DNA of 64,000 nt, from assembly GCF_900094555.1 (NCBI RefSeq), contig NZ_FMAC01000018.1:1-64000 (forward strand), read 5' to 3'. The notes below the pieces were generated by a model. It was not told the origin of the DNA and searched no databases. It worked only from the letters and a program-made list of their open reading frames with translations. A program made the translations under genes and the position numbers. This stretch comes from Martinezella hainanensis (GTDB lineage: Bacteria > Pseudomonadota > Alphaproteobacteria > Rhizobiales > Rhizobiaceae). Numbering within the stretch: position 1 is the first letter of the stretch; every line of letters begins with the position of its first letter. Below are positions 36,169-43,501 of this stretch, one piece after another.

Positions 36169-36600
36169 TTAAGCGGCGTTCCCGCGTAATTCTTCGATTA
36201 GTTCAGGATGATGATCGAGGAGCCGCAGCAATTGGCTGGTTGGGCCGCTTGGCTCGACCAAGCCCCGTTCATATTTGTCGAAGGCATTTTCTCCAACCCG
36301 GAGCAGGCCACCCGCTTCCCGCTGCGACAGCTTCAACTTCTCGCGGACCCTTCTGATCGTGGCGGGAGACGGAACACCTTCGATTTCCTCTTTCAGCGTC
36401 CGAAGCGCCGCATCCGTGACGCTCATGTCGTCTCCGACATGGACGCCATCGTCGCCGTTCTCCGGATAATAGCCCGGGAGCTCGACCGTTAGGCTCTTAC
36501 CCTTGTACGTCACCACGAAGGGACGCACGCCGCGATGCAACATCTCTCCAGTCTCCGGTGATACCATCATGTCGGGCAGATCTTTTTTTGTTGTTGCCAT
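36169..36600 (-). CDS. MqsA/HigA-type antitoxin with C-terminal helix-turn-helix
   Basis: 143 residues from the ATG at 36600, which has AAGGAG 8 bases upstream; an ATG at 36606 overlaps the toxin stop. The N-terminal part is a degenerate MqsA-like domain (SPETGEMLHRGVRPF) that lacks the four zinc-binding cysteines of E. coli MqsA. The C-terminal 70 residues are an Xre-type HTH (SPATIRRVREKLKLSQREAGGLL, then AFDKYERG) of the kind found in MqsA. It should bind and neutralise the MqsR-like toxin encoded just upstream and repress the operon. Confidence 0.85.
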   Translation of the reverse strand: MATTKKDLPDMMVSPETGEMLHRGVRPFVVTYKGKSLTVELPGYYPENGDDGVHVGDDMSVTDAALRTLKEEIEGVPSPATIRRVREKLKLSQREAGGLLRVGENAFDKYERGLVEPSGPTSQLLRLLDHHPELIEELRGNAA

Positions 36601-36602
36601 GC

Positions 36603-36908
36603 TCATTTCTCCTTAAACGACATGACGGTGAACTCGGTAATGACGTCGGCTTGGAATTTGACATACAGTGTCATGTCTCGCGCCGGAACGTGGTAAACGT
36701 CCTGCCAGACGCGATGATCAGCGAACGTCGTCATTGATTTATAAAACATGCCACGCTCTATCCCTGCGATTGTCTCAACTACACCTGCGCGGTCAAAACC
36801 TAGCGCATTGGCATCGCGTAGCGCCGACGACGTCATCGCCAGCGTATCGACCGACGAAAGAGCAGCCTTGATTGCCGTCAGATCGTAAGTCGGCCGTCTT
36901 TTTTCCAT
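36603..36908 (-). CDS. MqsR-type mRNA interferase toxin
   Basis: 101 residues from the ATG at 36908 (a GTG at 36923 is less likely). It fits the MqsR fold of the RelE superfamily: MEKRRPTYDLTAIKAAL at the start, the middle MFYKSMTTFADHRVWQDVYH, and the C-terminal LYVKFQADVITEFTVMSFKEK. MqsR cuts mRNA free of or on ribosomes, mostly at GC-containing triplets. The toxin gene comes first, as in E. coli mqsRA. A palindrome 10 bases before its start is the probable autoregulatory operator. Confidence 0.85.
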   Translation of the reverse strand: MEKRRPTYDLTAIKAALSSVDTLAMTSSALRDANALGFDRAGVVETIAGIERGMFYKSMTTFADHRVWQDVYHVPARDMTLYVKFQADVITEFTVMSFKEK

Positions 36909-36917
36909 GGTTTTATA

Positions 36918-36936
36918 TGCCACCTTAATGGTGGCA
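36918..36936 (-). promoter_or_regulatory. Operator palindrome of the MqsRA-type operon
   Basis: TGCCACC and GGTGGCA separated by five A/T bases, 10 bases upstream of the toxin ATG. This is where the antitoxin would be expected to bind; the word differs from the E. coli MqsA box. Confidence 0.55.
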
Positions 36937-37208
36937 AATCAAGAATGACTTCAGGCTGAGCGCCGCCGCTGAGTATGCGAGGAAAGCGTTGGGTAACACC
37001 CTCCAGAGATACGTCATCCAAAAGGGGGCGAGCGCATGGCATTCTGATCTCGGAACGTCTGGAATCGTTGCTAGTCACTACCGCGCCCACGGCTAAAAAG
37101 ATTCTCATCCCAATACCAGGCGCGAATGTCGAGAGCGAGAATTCGCCTACTAGCTGCAGGCGGGCATTTTTGCTTTCTCGAGGCAGGACTTCAGGTTAGG
37201 CTGCCTGT

Positions 37209-37388
37209 ATGCTGGAGAGATATGTCATTCATGAAGATGAAGACGGCACCTTCGAGATCCTCGACGCCAAAACGTTCGAGGTAGTCGAGAGGTCTGGTCT
37301 ACTGCTGCAGGAGTTGAAGTGGCACTGGGTTGATACCGTTATGGATGTCCTCGAAAGTTTAGACCGGCATAGGGAACGCCCCAACTGA
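37209..37388 (+). CDS. Small acidic protein (59 aa)
   Basis: 59 residues: starts MLERYVIHEDEDGTF, has DAKTFEVVERS and ends in a charged LDRHRERPN. Codon use is ordinary for the region, and the protein alternates hydrophobic and charged residues like a folded small domain. A weak GGTTAGG lies upstream of the ATG. It lies alone between the toxin-antitoxin pair and the convergent unknown operon. No family is recognised. Confidence 0.5.
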   Translation: MLERYVIHEDEDGTFEILDAKTFEVVERSGLLLQELKWHWVDTVMDVLESLDRHRERPN

Positions 37389-37429
37389 TTGCACGGCTGG
37401 GCATATGTGGGCCAAGGTCGCTTTAGCTT

Positions 37430-37756
37430 CTACAGCTTTACGTCTTTCCAAATCGGCTTGCGAATAATCCGGATCTGAACGAGCCGACGCAGGTTCATGC
37501 CGACGAGCTCGTTCGATGGAGAGCTTACCAGGTCGGCGGTCAGGTAGTCTTTCCTGTTGCACTGCTCGCATCGGAACTGCTTTGCGATATGGCGAACGGA
37601 AATGTTTCCGCATAGCTGCAGGAGATCCACCGGCTCGTAAAAGCGCTTCACGCGGCAGAGTGCACAGTCGATTTTGACGTAGTATGAGCCGGTCGCATAG
37701 TACGACAGCGTGGGCGCTGAAAGCACGTCAACTCGGGTCGGGGCCTTCTCGGGCAT
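37430..37756 (-). CDS. Zinc-ribbon-like hypothetical protein
   Basis: 108 residues. Two Cys-x2-Cys knuckles (CALCRVKRFYEP and CEQCNRKDYL) about 45 residues apart suggest a zinc ribbon, with basic residues towards the C-terminus (RRLVQIRIIRKPIWK). The ATG at 37756 lies directly after the TAA of the preceding gene, so it is the third gene of a three-gene operon (38534 to 37430). Nucleic-acid binding is possible; no function is known. Confidence 0.65.
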   Translation of the reverse strand: MPEKAPTRVDVLSAPTLSYYATGSYYVKIDCALCRVKRFYEPVDLLQLCGNISVRHIAKQFRCEQCNRKDYLTADLVSSPSNELVGMNLRRLVQIRIIRKPIWKDVKL

Positions 37757-37759
37757 CAA

Positions 37760-38326
37760 TTATGCGCTGGGCTCAGCGCCGCCTTCTTCGTTGATCGATA
37801 TGGCGTTGACGAAGGTGCCGATCGTCTCATCCAGACTGCGGCCGGCCTTCGTCCAGGTCGCAGCGCTGGTCATCCCCTGGACGCTTACTATCCCGCATGC
37901 CTCGCCGGTCTCATCATCGATTGCGAGCTCCAGTGAGCCGACATGGATGCTGTCCGGCGCCAGATAAATGCCAACGCAATGGAAGGCGACTTCCAAGCGG
38001 TCCGCCACGGCTGATATCAGCTCGGGTTCCACCTGGTCTGCCGGCATTTCGCTGGGAGGGGACCAATAGTAGAACGGCTCAAATTCAGGATAATCGAGGA
38101 GTGTATCGAGGATTTGCCGCACGCGATCAAGATGATTGCGCAGGGCTGACGATTTCATCATTCCCCTATCCTTGAACCGTTCGTCATAGCAGCGCATGTC
38201 CACATGGCGCACGAATTCGCTGAGAGCTATCGCATCGCTGCCGCTGATCGTCATGGTGGCGGCCTTCGGCTTCGGTTCGTCACTGCAATCATCAGTGTCG
38301 TCTTCCAGATAGATCACGTCACCCAT
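37760..38326 (-). CDS. Hypothetical protein, middle gene of an unknown operon
   Basis: 188 residues, strongly acidic (starts GDVIYLEDDTDDCSDE and ends EEGGAEPSA). Helical stretches lie around FVRHVDMRCYDERFKDRG and LRNHLDRVRQILDTLLDYPEF. The ATG overlaps the end of the upstream gene by eight bases and has GGAGAA as ribosome binding site, so translation is coupled. There is no signal peptide or membrane segment. Family not recognised. Confidence 0.65.
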   Translation of the reverse strand: MGDVIYLEDDTDDCSDEPKPKAATMTISGSDAIALSEFVRHVDMRCYDERFKDRGMMKSSALRNHLDRVRQILDTLLDYPEFEPFYYWSPPSEMPADQVEPELISAVADRLEVAFHCVGIYLAPDSIHVGSLELAIDDETGEACGIVSVQGMTSAATWTKAGRSLDETIGTFVNAISINEEGGAEPSA

Positions 38327-38534
38327 AATGGTTCTCCGTCAGGTTTGCGCCATCATGAGCGCCGAGCCCTTTCAGCACGCTCCTGGCCTCGCTAATCCGG
38401 CGCTGAAACGCGTCCGACTTGGCGACAGCGCCATCTCGTCGACGCTGGTCAAAGACATCCTCACCCAGGAATGCGACGAGATCCCGAAAGACCTCCGCAT
38501 CGCGGGGCGTGATTGTGTAGCCGGTCGTTTGCAT
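38319..38534 (-). CDS. Hypothetical protein, first gene of an unknown operon
   Basis: 71 residues from the ATG at 38534 with GGAGA about 9 bases upstream; a longer frame to 38579 is less likely. Composition is polar and helical (ITPRDAEVFRDLVAFLGEDVF, then DAFQRRISEARSVLKGLG). The second gene has a comparable helix (LRNHLDRVRQILDTLLDY), which may indicate a shared domain. Overlaps the next gene by eight bases. Confidence 0.6.
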   Translation of the reverse strand: MQTTGYTITPRDAEVFRDLVAFLGEDVFDQRRRDGAVAKSDAFQRRISEARSVLKGLGAHDGANLTENHYG

Positions 38535-38742
38535 GGCGCACGTCTCCGTTCCGCCGAGAACAGCGGTTCCCTTCATCAAATTTTCGGTAAACCCAGACCG
38601 TTGTCGGTCCCGTTTGTTCTATAAATGTTCTTGTTTCGAGAAAGAGTCAAGTCCAGGAAATGGCAGTTGGGATAGCACCCTTGATAGTGCAACTAAGGGT
38701 GTGCAAGAAAAGGTACCGTTGGCAATACACAGAGCGGACAGC

Positions 38743-39315
38743 ATGAACCATGCATTAAAGACAAAATCGGCACGTTGGATGCTGGCTTTCCTGGGGTTCA
38801 TGCTTCTGTTTTGGCTGATTCTTTTCATAATAAGCATGCTCGCCCATCAATTTGGATATGGTTACTTGCCATCGACCGCTTGGACGGAAACTTCGAGCTA
38901 TCTTCGTATAGTGACCGGCGTTATTGGCGCAGGGCTTTTGACGATCACGTTCATAAAAGACGAGCCATTTGGATCCGATAGATTGTTCAAGAAGACTATA
39001 GGGATCTTGGGCGCTCCGTTTGTTGGGTATTTCATGGGGAGCGCGCCTATAGTGGCAGGCGGTCCAATGCTAATGGCCGCGATAGCAGGTCACCATGTCG
39101 AGCTCATCTATACCGTGAGTAAAGCCGACGGCCATGGTGGTCGCGGATGTTATTCGCCGGTTGCACTTCGCGATTTGCCGTGGTTCTTGGACAGTCTCTG
39201 TTACGTGCCCGATGACTTGAGGCAACCGCTTCAGCCAAACATGCAGATTTTGGTGGAGGGCCGGGGCACAAGCCTGGGTGTTTTTGCGACGGCAGTTCAT
39301 CGCGTAGGAGCATGA
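38743..39315 (+). CDS. Hypothetical inner-membrane protein
   Basis: 190 residues from the ATG at 38743; the frame is open upstream to 38533 but that part is not membrane-like and crosses a divergent promoter region. Hydrophobic segments are seen around residues 12-38 (MLAFLGFMLLFWLILFIISML), 60-75 and 85-118, followed by a hydrophilic C-terminal half with two cysteines (GGRGCYS, DSLCYV). No strong ribosome binding site. A small secreted protein gene follows 18 bases later, so the pair may be an operon. Function unknown. Confidence 0.55.
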   Translation: MNHALKTKSARWMLAFLGFMLLFWLILFIISMLAHQFGYGYLPSTAWTETSSYLRIVTGVIGAGLLTITFIKDEPFGSDRLFKKTIGILGAPFVGYFMGSAPIVAGGPMLMAAIAGHHVELIYTVSKADGHGGRGCYSPVALRDLPWFLDSLCYVPDDLRQPLQPNMQILVEGRGTSLGVFATAVHRVGA

Positions 39316-39332
39316 TCTCGAGCGCTTGACCC

Positions 39333-39548
39333 ATGAGGCTATCGGCCGCCCTGTTTTTCTTCTTGTTGGCCACGTCTTCCGCGCTGGCGGGTCAAGCGGT
39401 TGCAGCGAAGGTCTCTGTCAGCTTCATGTCGTCCGAACAATGCGAGGGGCGATCAGTCACCAAGATAGATCGAGCGCAATCTTTCACCTGCGTCCAGGCA
39501 TATTCCAGTAGTGATCGCATCGTGCAGGCTGCTTGCGCAGTACTATGA
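39333..39548 (+). CDS. Small secreted protein (71 aa)
   Basis: A signal peptide (LSAALFFFLLATSSALAG) precedes a mature part of about 50 residues with three cysteines. It lies 18 bases after the membrane protein gene. Its last 15 codons fall inside leader-module copy B, and copies A and C encode related C-termini (SSNDHIVQAAQAA in A, SSSDRIVQAACAV here), so this ORF tail is part of the repeated unit. The ribosome binding site is poor. Confidence 0.45.
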   Translation: MRLSAALFFFLLATSSALAGQAVAAKVSVSFMSSEQCEGRSVTKIDRAQSFTCVQAYSSSDRIVQAACAVL

Positions 39549-39838
39549 CGCCGGCGTTGCCAGCGACATCGCTGCATCAGCCGGGAAGAGATGGCGCGGC
39601 CCTCTCTCCCCACGCAAGCACAAAAAGCCGTCTCCCCATCCTTCGCGCTGTCGCCCTGCAGGACGATGACGCCGTCGGCGCCATCGCCACTCCGGCCGGA
39701 CGCTTTCCGCGCCCGCCTGCGGGTGGGTGATCCCCCTCGCCTTTTTATTCTTGCCCCCCACTCACCCGCTGGTCCGCCCGAGCTCGAGAAGCAGGAGCAG
39801 AGTGCTCCCGCTTCGCTGGATCAAAAAGGAGAGAAGAC
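39505..39838 (+). repeat. Leader-module repeat, copy B, in front of the DUF932 gene
   Basis: GC-rich and hairpin-rich leader. Words in the same order as copy C (54092-54436): CCAGTA..GATC, ATGACGCCGGC, CCCTCTCTCCCCA, GCAAAAGCC-like, CTCCCCATCCTTCG, CCTGCAGGACGA, CGCCACTCC, CTCACCCGCTG, and GAGAAGCAGGAGC. It ends at the ribosome binding site of the downstream gene. Confidence 0.7.
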
Positions 39839-40693
39839 ATGACCGTTTACACCGAGACCGCCCGCTTCGACACCGGCCGCGCAATGACCGAAACCGAGAT
39901 GCGCAAGGTCGCGCCCTCGATCTTTGCAACATCAGCCCACGAAAGCCGTTCCGAACGCTTCAAGCCCATTCCGACGATCGAAGTCCTGCGTGGGCTGATG
40001 GTCGAGGGATTTGTGCCGGTTGGAGCAAAGCAGTCGGCAAGCCGCACGGAAGGAAAGGCCGATTTCACCAAGCATCTTATCCGCCTGCGCCGTGTCGACG
40101 ATGGGAAAGTCTATCGTGTCGGTGATACCGTCTGCGAAATCCTGCTGAAGAATGCCAATGATGGCACCAGTGCCTACGAGCTGCTGGCGGGGCTCTTTCG
40201 CATCCGTTGCATGAATTCCCTTGTCACCCAGACCGGAATCATGGATGCCATCAAGGTTCGTCATTCCGGTGATGTCGGCGCCAAGGTCATCGAGGGAACC
40301 TATCGGGTGCTGAACGAGGCAGAACGCACCCTGACAGCCCCGCAGGATTGGGCGGCACACAAACTTAACCGCGACGAAAAGCAGGTTCTTGCCGAGGCGG
40401 TGCATGTCCTGAGGTTCGGAGACGCAGACGGAGAGACGACAACCCCGATCAAACCGGAACAGTTTCTGATCCCCCGTCGCCATGATGATCGTGCCGACGA
40501 CCTCTGGACGGTATGGAATGTGACGCAGGAAAACGCGATCCGCGGCGGTTTACGTGGCGTCGGGCGCGATGATCTAGGCCGAGCTCGCCGCGTCAGGTCC
40601 CGCGCGGTCAATGGGATCGATCAGGACATCAAGCTGAACAAGGCTCTTTGGCTGATCGGCGAGAAGATGGCCGCGCTAAAAGCAACGAAATAG
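39839..40693 (+). CDS. DUF932 domain protein
   Basis: 284 residues, the normal length for DUF932 proteins. Visible markers are HESRSERFKPIPTIEVL, FVPVGAKQSASRTEGKADFTKH, LKNANDGTSAYELLAGLFRIRCMNSLV and the C-terminal VRSRAVNGIDQDIKLNKALW. The family is typical of plasmids, phages and integrative elements (related to YfjQ/YubP proteins of E. coli) and has no proven function. AAGGAGAG lies about 6 bases before the ATG. A long GC-rich leader (copy B) precedes it, and the toxin-antitoxin operon follows after a 19-bp palindrome. Confidence 0.85.
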   Translation: MTVYTETARFDTGRAMTETEMRKVAPSIFATSAHESRSERFKPIPTIEVLRGLMVEGFVPVGAKQSASRTEGKADFTKHLIRLRRVDDGKVYRVGDTVCEILLKNANDGTSAYELLAGLFRIRCMNSLVTQTGIMDAIKVRHSGDVGAKVIEGTYRVLNEAERTLTAPQDWAAHKLNRDEKQVLAEAVHVLRFGDADGETTTPIKPEQFLIPRRHDDRADDLWTVWNVTQENAIRGGLRGVGRDDLGRARRVRSRAVNGIDQDIKLNKALWLIGEKMAALKATK

Positions 40694-40700
40694 AAAAGCC

Positions 40701-40743
40701 TTGCAAGGGAGATATACGGAATTCCCGTATATCTCCCTTGCAA
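40701..40743. repeat. Perfect 19-bp inverted repeat between DUF932 and the toxin gene
   Basis: TTGCAAGGGAGATATACGG, a 5-base centre AATTC, and the exact reverse complement. It can act as a bidirectional terminator, and its centre carries the same CGGAA..TTCCCGTATAT word that recurs in the promoter of the toxin gene, so it may also be an operator. Confidence 0.75.
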
Positions 40744-40766
40744 AATGTGCGGAAATTCCGTAGATA
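40738..40766 (+). promoter_or_regulatory. Promoter and operator of the HigBA/RelE-type operon
   Basis: A -35 TTGCAA (40738-40743) and a -10 TAGATA (40761-40766) are spaced by 17 bases. The spacer holds the palindrome CGGAAATTCCG, repeating the core of the palindrome just upstream. The expected start of transcription is at or next to the A of the toxin ATG (40774), which would make the mRNA leaderless. Confidence 0.6.
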
Positions 40767-40773
40767 TGCTTCC

Positions 40774-41148
40774 ATGCACACGGTCATAGAAACGCCCGCC
40801 TATTTAGCGTCAGCCAAAGACGAGAGCGTAACGGAGGATGAGCGAAATGCCATTGTTTCGTACCTCGCGGCCAACCCGGATGCTGGTGTGATCATGTCAG
40901 GAACCGGCGGTGCGAGGAAGCTGCGTTTTGCTGCGCGCGGCAAGGGCAAGAGCGGTGGCTATCGCATCATCACGTTCTATGCCGACGAGGATATCCCGGT
41001 TTTCCTTTTGGATATCTATAGCAAAGACACGCAGGCGAATTTGTCTCAGGCGGAGCGCAATGAGCTTCGCGAGATCCTGACGGCTCTTCCGCAAGTATGG
41101 AGAAAGAGCCTCAGCGAGCAGGTTAAGAAAATCAGGAGTCGAAAATGA
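40774..41148 (+). CDS. RelE/HigB-type toxin
   Basis: 124 residues from the ATG at 40774. It has the RelE/HigB2 pattern seen in many proteobacteria: an N-terminal segment ETPAYLASAKDESVTEDER, the central VIMSGTGGARKLRFAARGKGKSGGYRIITFY, the strand IPVFLLDIYSKD, and the helix NLSQAERNELREIL. Such toxins cut mRNA at the ribosome. No ribosome binding site is present, consistent with a leaderless transcript. It overlaps the antitoxin gene by four bases. Confidence 0.88.
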   Translation: MHTVIETPAYLASAKDESVTEDERNAIVSYLAANPDAGVIMSGTGGARKLRFAARGKGKSGGYRIITFYADEDIPVFLLDIYSKDTQANLSQAERNELREILTALPQVWRKSLSEQVKKIRSRK

Positions 41149-41441
41149 GCAAAGCAGGATCACGCATTTTGCAGGGCGCACGCGAGGCTCTTGCATTGGC
41201 ACATGGTGAGGTGGGCACGGCGGACTTCGCAGTGCATATCCCGGCGGAGGTGGACGTTAAGGCCATTCGGCGAAAGCTTGGCCTTTCACAACAGGGATTC
41301 GCTGCGCGATACGGCTTTTCGATTGGCCGGGTGAGGGATTGGGAGCAGAGGCGCTCCAGTATTGATGCCCCGTCGCGAATCCTATTGACGGTGATTGATA
41401 AAGAGCCGGAGGCCGTCGATCGCGCGTTGGCGGCCGGGTAA
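41145..41441 (+). CDS. Xre-family HTH antitoxin of the HigA type
   Basis: 98 residues. The HTH is in VDVKAIRRKLGLSQQGFAARYGFSIGRVRDWEQRR, ending in the RxWEQGRR-like word typical of HigA-type antitoxins. The N-terminal 45 residues would cover the toxin. The start overlaps the toxin stop as ATGA. Together the pair should repress its own promoter at the CGGAA-TTCCG palindromes. Stability of the replicon is the likely benefit. Confidence 0.88.
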   Translation: MSKAGSRILQGAREALALAHGEVGTADFAVHIPAEVDVKAIRRKLGLSQQGFAARYGFSIGRVRDWEQRRSSIDAPSRILLTVIDKEPEAVDRALAAG

Positions 41442-41547
41442 CCGTTCGCGCGTTGCCCAGTCATTGCCGCATCGAGCGGCGCAGACCAGGCGCGAGGGGA
41501 GCCCATGCCACCTCCCCTCTGCGCTCCCCTGCCCGCCCTTAAGCGGA

Positions 41548-41630
41548 ATGCCCTTTGGGCATGAACCAAACCGGGCGCCGCAATCCCAGTCGAAAGACGG
41601 GCGTGCTGCTCCAGTGGAGCACGCTCTTTG
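41548..41630 (+). terminator. Two hairpins downstream of the toxin-antitoxin operon
   Basis: ATGCCC-TTT-GGGCAT at 41548-41562 and a stem GCGTGCT / AGCACGC with an inner GCTCCA/TGGAGC palindrome at 41601-41624 followed by TCTTT. The second is a good rho-independent terminator candidate. Confidence 0.5.
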
Positions 41631-41728
41631 ATGAGCAGTGGGTCTGTGTTGCGATGCAGATTTGCACATTGCCTCAGCTTGAAGATGAGGTGAGCTTGTC
41701 CGACCGGAACGAACGACGAGGATAGACA

Positions 41729-41977
41729 ATGAAGCAAGATGCTGAAAACGACGATTGGCGAGACGACGACCCAGACCTCCTGGAGAATAGCGGCTTGTCC
41801 AAGCTGTTCGTCTCGCGGCTGCGCAAGGCGTTCTTTAGACGCCTCTCGGATTTCGACGGCATGAGCGATGCCGATATTTTGCGCGAGCCGGGAGTGAGCA
41901 GCCGCATCCTTAAAGCCATCAGGGCCGAGCAGGCGCGGCGAACTGATCTGGAACCCCGCTCCTCCTCCCCGTCATGA
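41729..41977 (+). CDS. Small acidic hypothetical protein (82 aa)
   Basis: 82 residues. The N-terminus is very acidic (EDDDWRDDDPDLLE-like), followed by a basic helical part (LSKLFVSRLRKAFFRRLSDFDG) and a C-terminal RILKAIRAEQARR. GAGGATAG lies upstream of the ATG. A perfect hairpin follows the stop by 3 bases. Small proteins of this kind are common beside DUF736 genes on rhizobial plasmids; function unknown. Confidence 0.6.
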   Translation: MKQDAENDDWRDDDPDLLENSGLSKLFVSRLRKAFFRRLSDFDGMSDADILREPGVSSRILKAIRAEQARRTDLEPRSSSPS

Positions 41978-41980
41978 TTA

Positions 41981-42002
41981 CCGCTCCGCCGTAGCGGAGC
42001 GG
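41981..42002 (+). terminator. Perfect 8-bp hairpin after the small acidic gene
   Basis: CCGCTCCG and CGGAGCGG around a 6-base loop, immediately after the stop codon at 41975-41977. No T-tract. Confidence 0.5.
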
Positions 42003-42377
42003 CGACAACCGCCCTGTAAGGTTTCATGAGGCCGCCCAATTCGACATGCGGCTTGGCGATCAAGGCGATGTTGCCGATCAAGGCATCCCGTAAAACGTGG
42101 ATAAGACGAGATCAAACGTCCCGGCGTCCCCATTGTTTGCGTTGCCTTGAGCGATGGGTCACTACGGCCGGCCGGACAGCCTGCAACCGCCTGCACCGAC
42201 GATTTTCCCCTGGGCTGCGCCCATTCCTCGCGATCCAAAATCGCCGCCTCCGGCGGCGCTCCGTTTCACTCCGCCCCTTCGGGTGCAGTCCCCGCGACAA
42301 ATGCTCTCGCATTTGCGCTGTCCTTTCTCCGACCGTGTTTCGTGCCCATCGGCAACGCAAACAAAGGAGACACTGCA
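42003..42377 (+). other. Long GC-rich leader of the DUF736 gene
   Basis: 375 bases with no supported gene. The last 140 bases resemble in style the leaders before the DUF932 and ParB-like genes: dense short hairpins such as CGCCG..CGGCG near 42242-42258, pyrimidine runs, then a strong AAAGGAGA ribosome binding site. Confidence 0.45.
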
Positions 42378-42698
42378 ATGACCGATCTCGTCAACTTCAT
42401 CCGCTTCAACGAAGACAACACCCTGACCGGCAACATCGCCTCGATTGCCTACGACCTCGACATATCAGGCGAGGAATTCGAAAGCACCAACGCCAAGGCT
42501 CCCGTCTATCGGCTCTTCGCCAAGAGCCCACGCGGCAAACGTGTTGAGATTGGTGGCATCTGGAAGAAGCAGAACCAGACCGGCGGTGCCTACTTCACCA
42601 TCACCGTCAACACCGGATACGGCAAGCTCAACGCCAATCTCGGCCGCTATCCCGGCCAGGATGACGAGGATCTGATGGCCGTCATCCCCTGGGACTAA
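42378..42698 (+). CDS. DUF736 family protein
   Basis: 106 residues. Typical DUF736 sequence: NTLTGNIASIAYDLDI, a central IGGIWKKQNQTGGAYFTITVNTGYGKLNANLGRYPGQDDEDL, and a final MAVIPWD-like end. The family is small, cytosolic and largely restricted to alphaproteobacterial plasmids and conjugative elements; a single-strand DNA-binding or regulatory role has been suggested but not shown. Start fixed by AAAGGAGA 7 bases upstream. A perfect hairpin follows the stop. Confidence 0.88.
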   Translation: MTDLVNFIRFNEDNTLTGNIASIAYDLDISGEEFESTNAKAPVYRLFAKSPRGKRVEIGGIWKKQNQTGGAYFTITVNTGYGKLNANLGRYPGQDDEDLMAVIPWD

Positions 42699-42715
42699 TC
42701 CGAGGGGCAGTAGCG

Positions 42716-42735
42716 CCCCGGCCTTTCGGCCGGGG
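42716..42735 (+). terminator. Perfect hairpin terminator after DUF736
   Basis: CCCCGGCC-TTTC-GGCCGGGG, 17 bases after the stop codon. A short TTGCC follows. Confidence 0.6.
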
Positions 42736-42804
42736 TTGCCACTTGCCAAACGGACGAATTGAAAGTCATCATTTTTTCGATCGGCAAGGCAAAAGCACTT
42801 TCGA

Positions 42805-43047
42805 TCAGGCTTTCCCGGAGGAGAAGAGGCCGCCGATTGTGGCGACCACGATAATAATACCCGCTTGTATCAAGATCCATATATCCGGGCCGTAGACGAT
42901 GCTCCACAATGCGGTCATGCAAAATACAAGCCCACTGAAGATAAAACATTTGATCTTGAACGAGAGGCGCTTTCCGCTCTGTGAAAACAGCACGTAAACG
43001 GCAATAGCAATCGCTACGAAACTTGCCAGCGTAAGAAGCAACTCCAT
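42805..43047 (-). CDS. Small membrane protein (80 aa)
   Basis: 80 residues with three hydrophobic segments: ELLLTLASFVAIAIAVYVLF, CFIFSGLVFCMTALWSIVYG and IWILIQAGIIIVVATIGGLF, separated by short basic loops. It should be an inner-membrane protein. It faces the DUF736 gene convergently. No recognised family; such frames can be small stress or secretion accessory proteins. Confidence 0.6.
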   Translation of the reverse strand: MELLLTLASFVAIAIAVYVLFSQSGKRLSFKIKCFIFSGLVFCMTALWSIVYGPDIWILIQAGIIIVVATIGGLFSSGKA

Positions 43048-43501
43048 AAATCTCGATTCCTGCCGTTATTTCAATAAGATAAGTTTAGCATGGTTTCCCG
43101 CAAAATCAAAGCCTCGTAGGTCTGATACGATCTGCAGGCCAGCTGCTGCAGCGGTCGTGCTCTATGCTTGCGGCACGGAACCTGGCTGCCACTTGCCAAC
43201 GCCGTCTTCGGTTTGACTCCTCATTCGGCCAGAACCTCATGGGAATCACTGACGTCGCTTAGCACTTCGTCGTGAGAATGCGGCCATCTTAAGTGTGAAA
43301 CGACATCTGATCGGGTAAACTGAATTTGAATACTGTCAACAGACCGTCGTCATCGGCTAGGTTTGGAGTCGACGGAGGCAATCACCTGGGGCGATGACGA
43401 CGGCCTCTTGTCGTTTGTGTCGTCCAGCTTCCACTTATACCGCCTGACCGCATCGGTATCAGCCGAAGGCTCATTACAAGACAGTACGATGAGACCGTCC
43501 A
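43048..43501. other. Intergenic stretch with a fragment of the repeated leader module
   Basis: 454 bases without a gene. The part 43146-43198 (CGGTCGTGCTCTATGC, GGCACGGAACCTGGCT) matches sequence upstream of copy C at about 54035-54075 (CGGTCGGGCTCTATGCC, GGCACGGAACCAGGCT). It also shares TGCCACTTGCCAA with 42737-42750. Confidence 0.5.
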
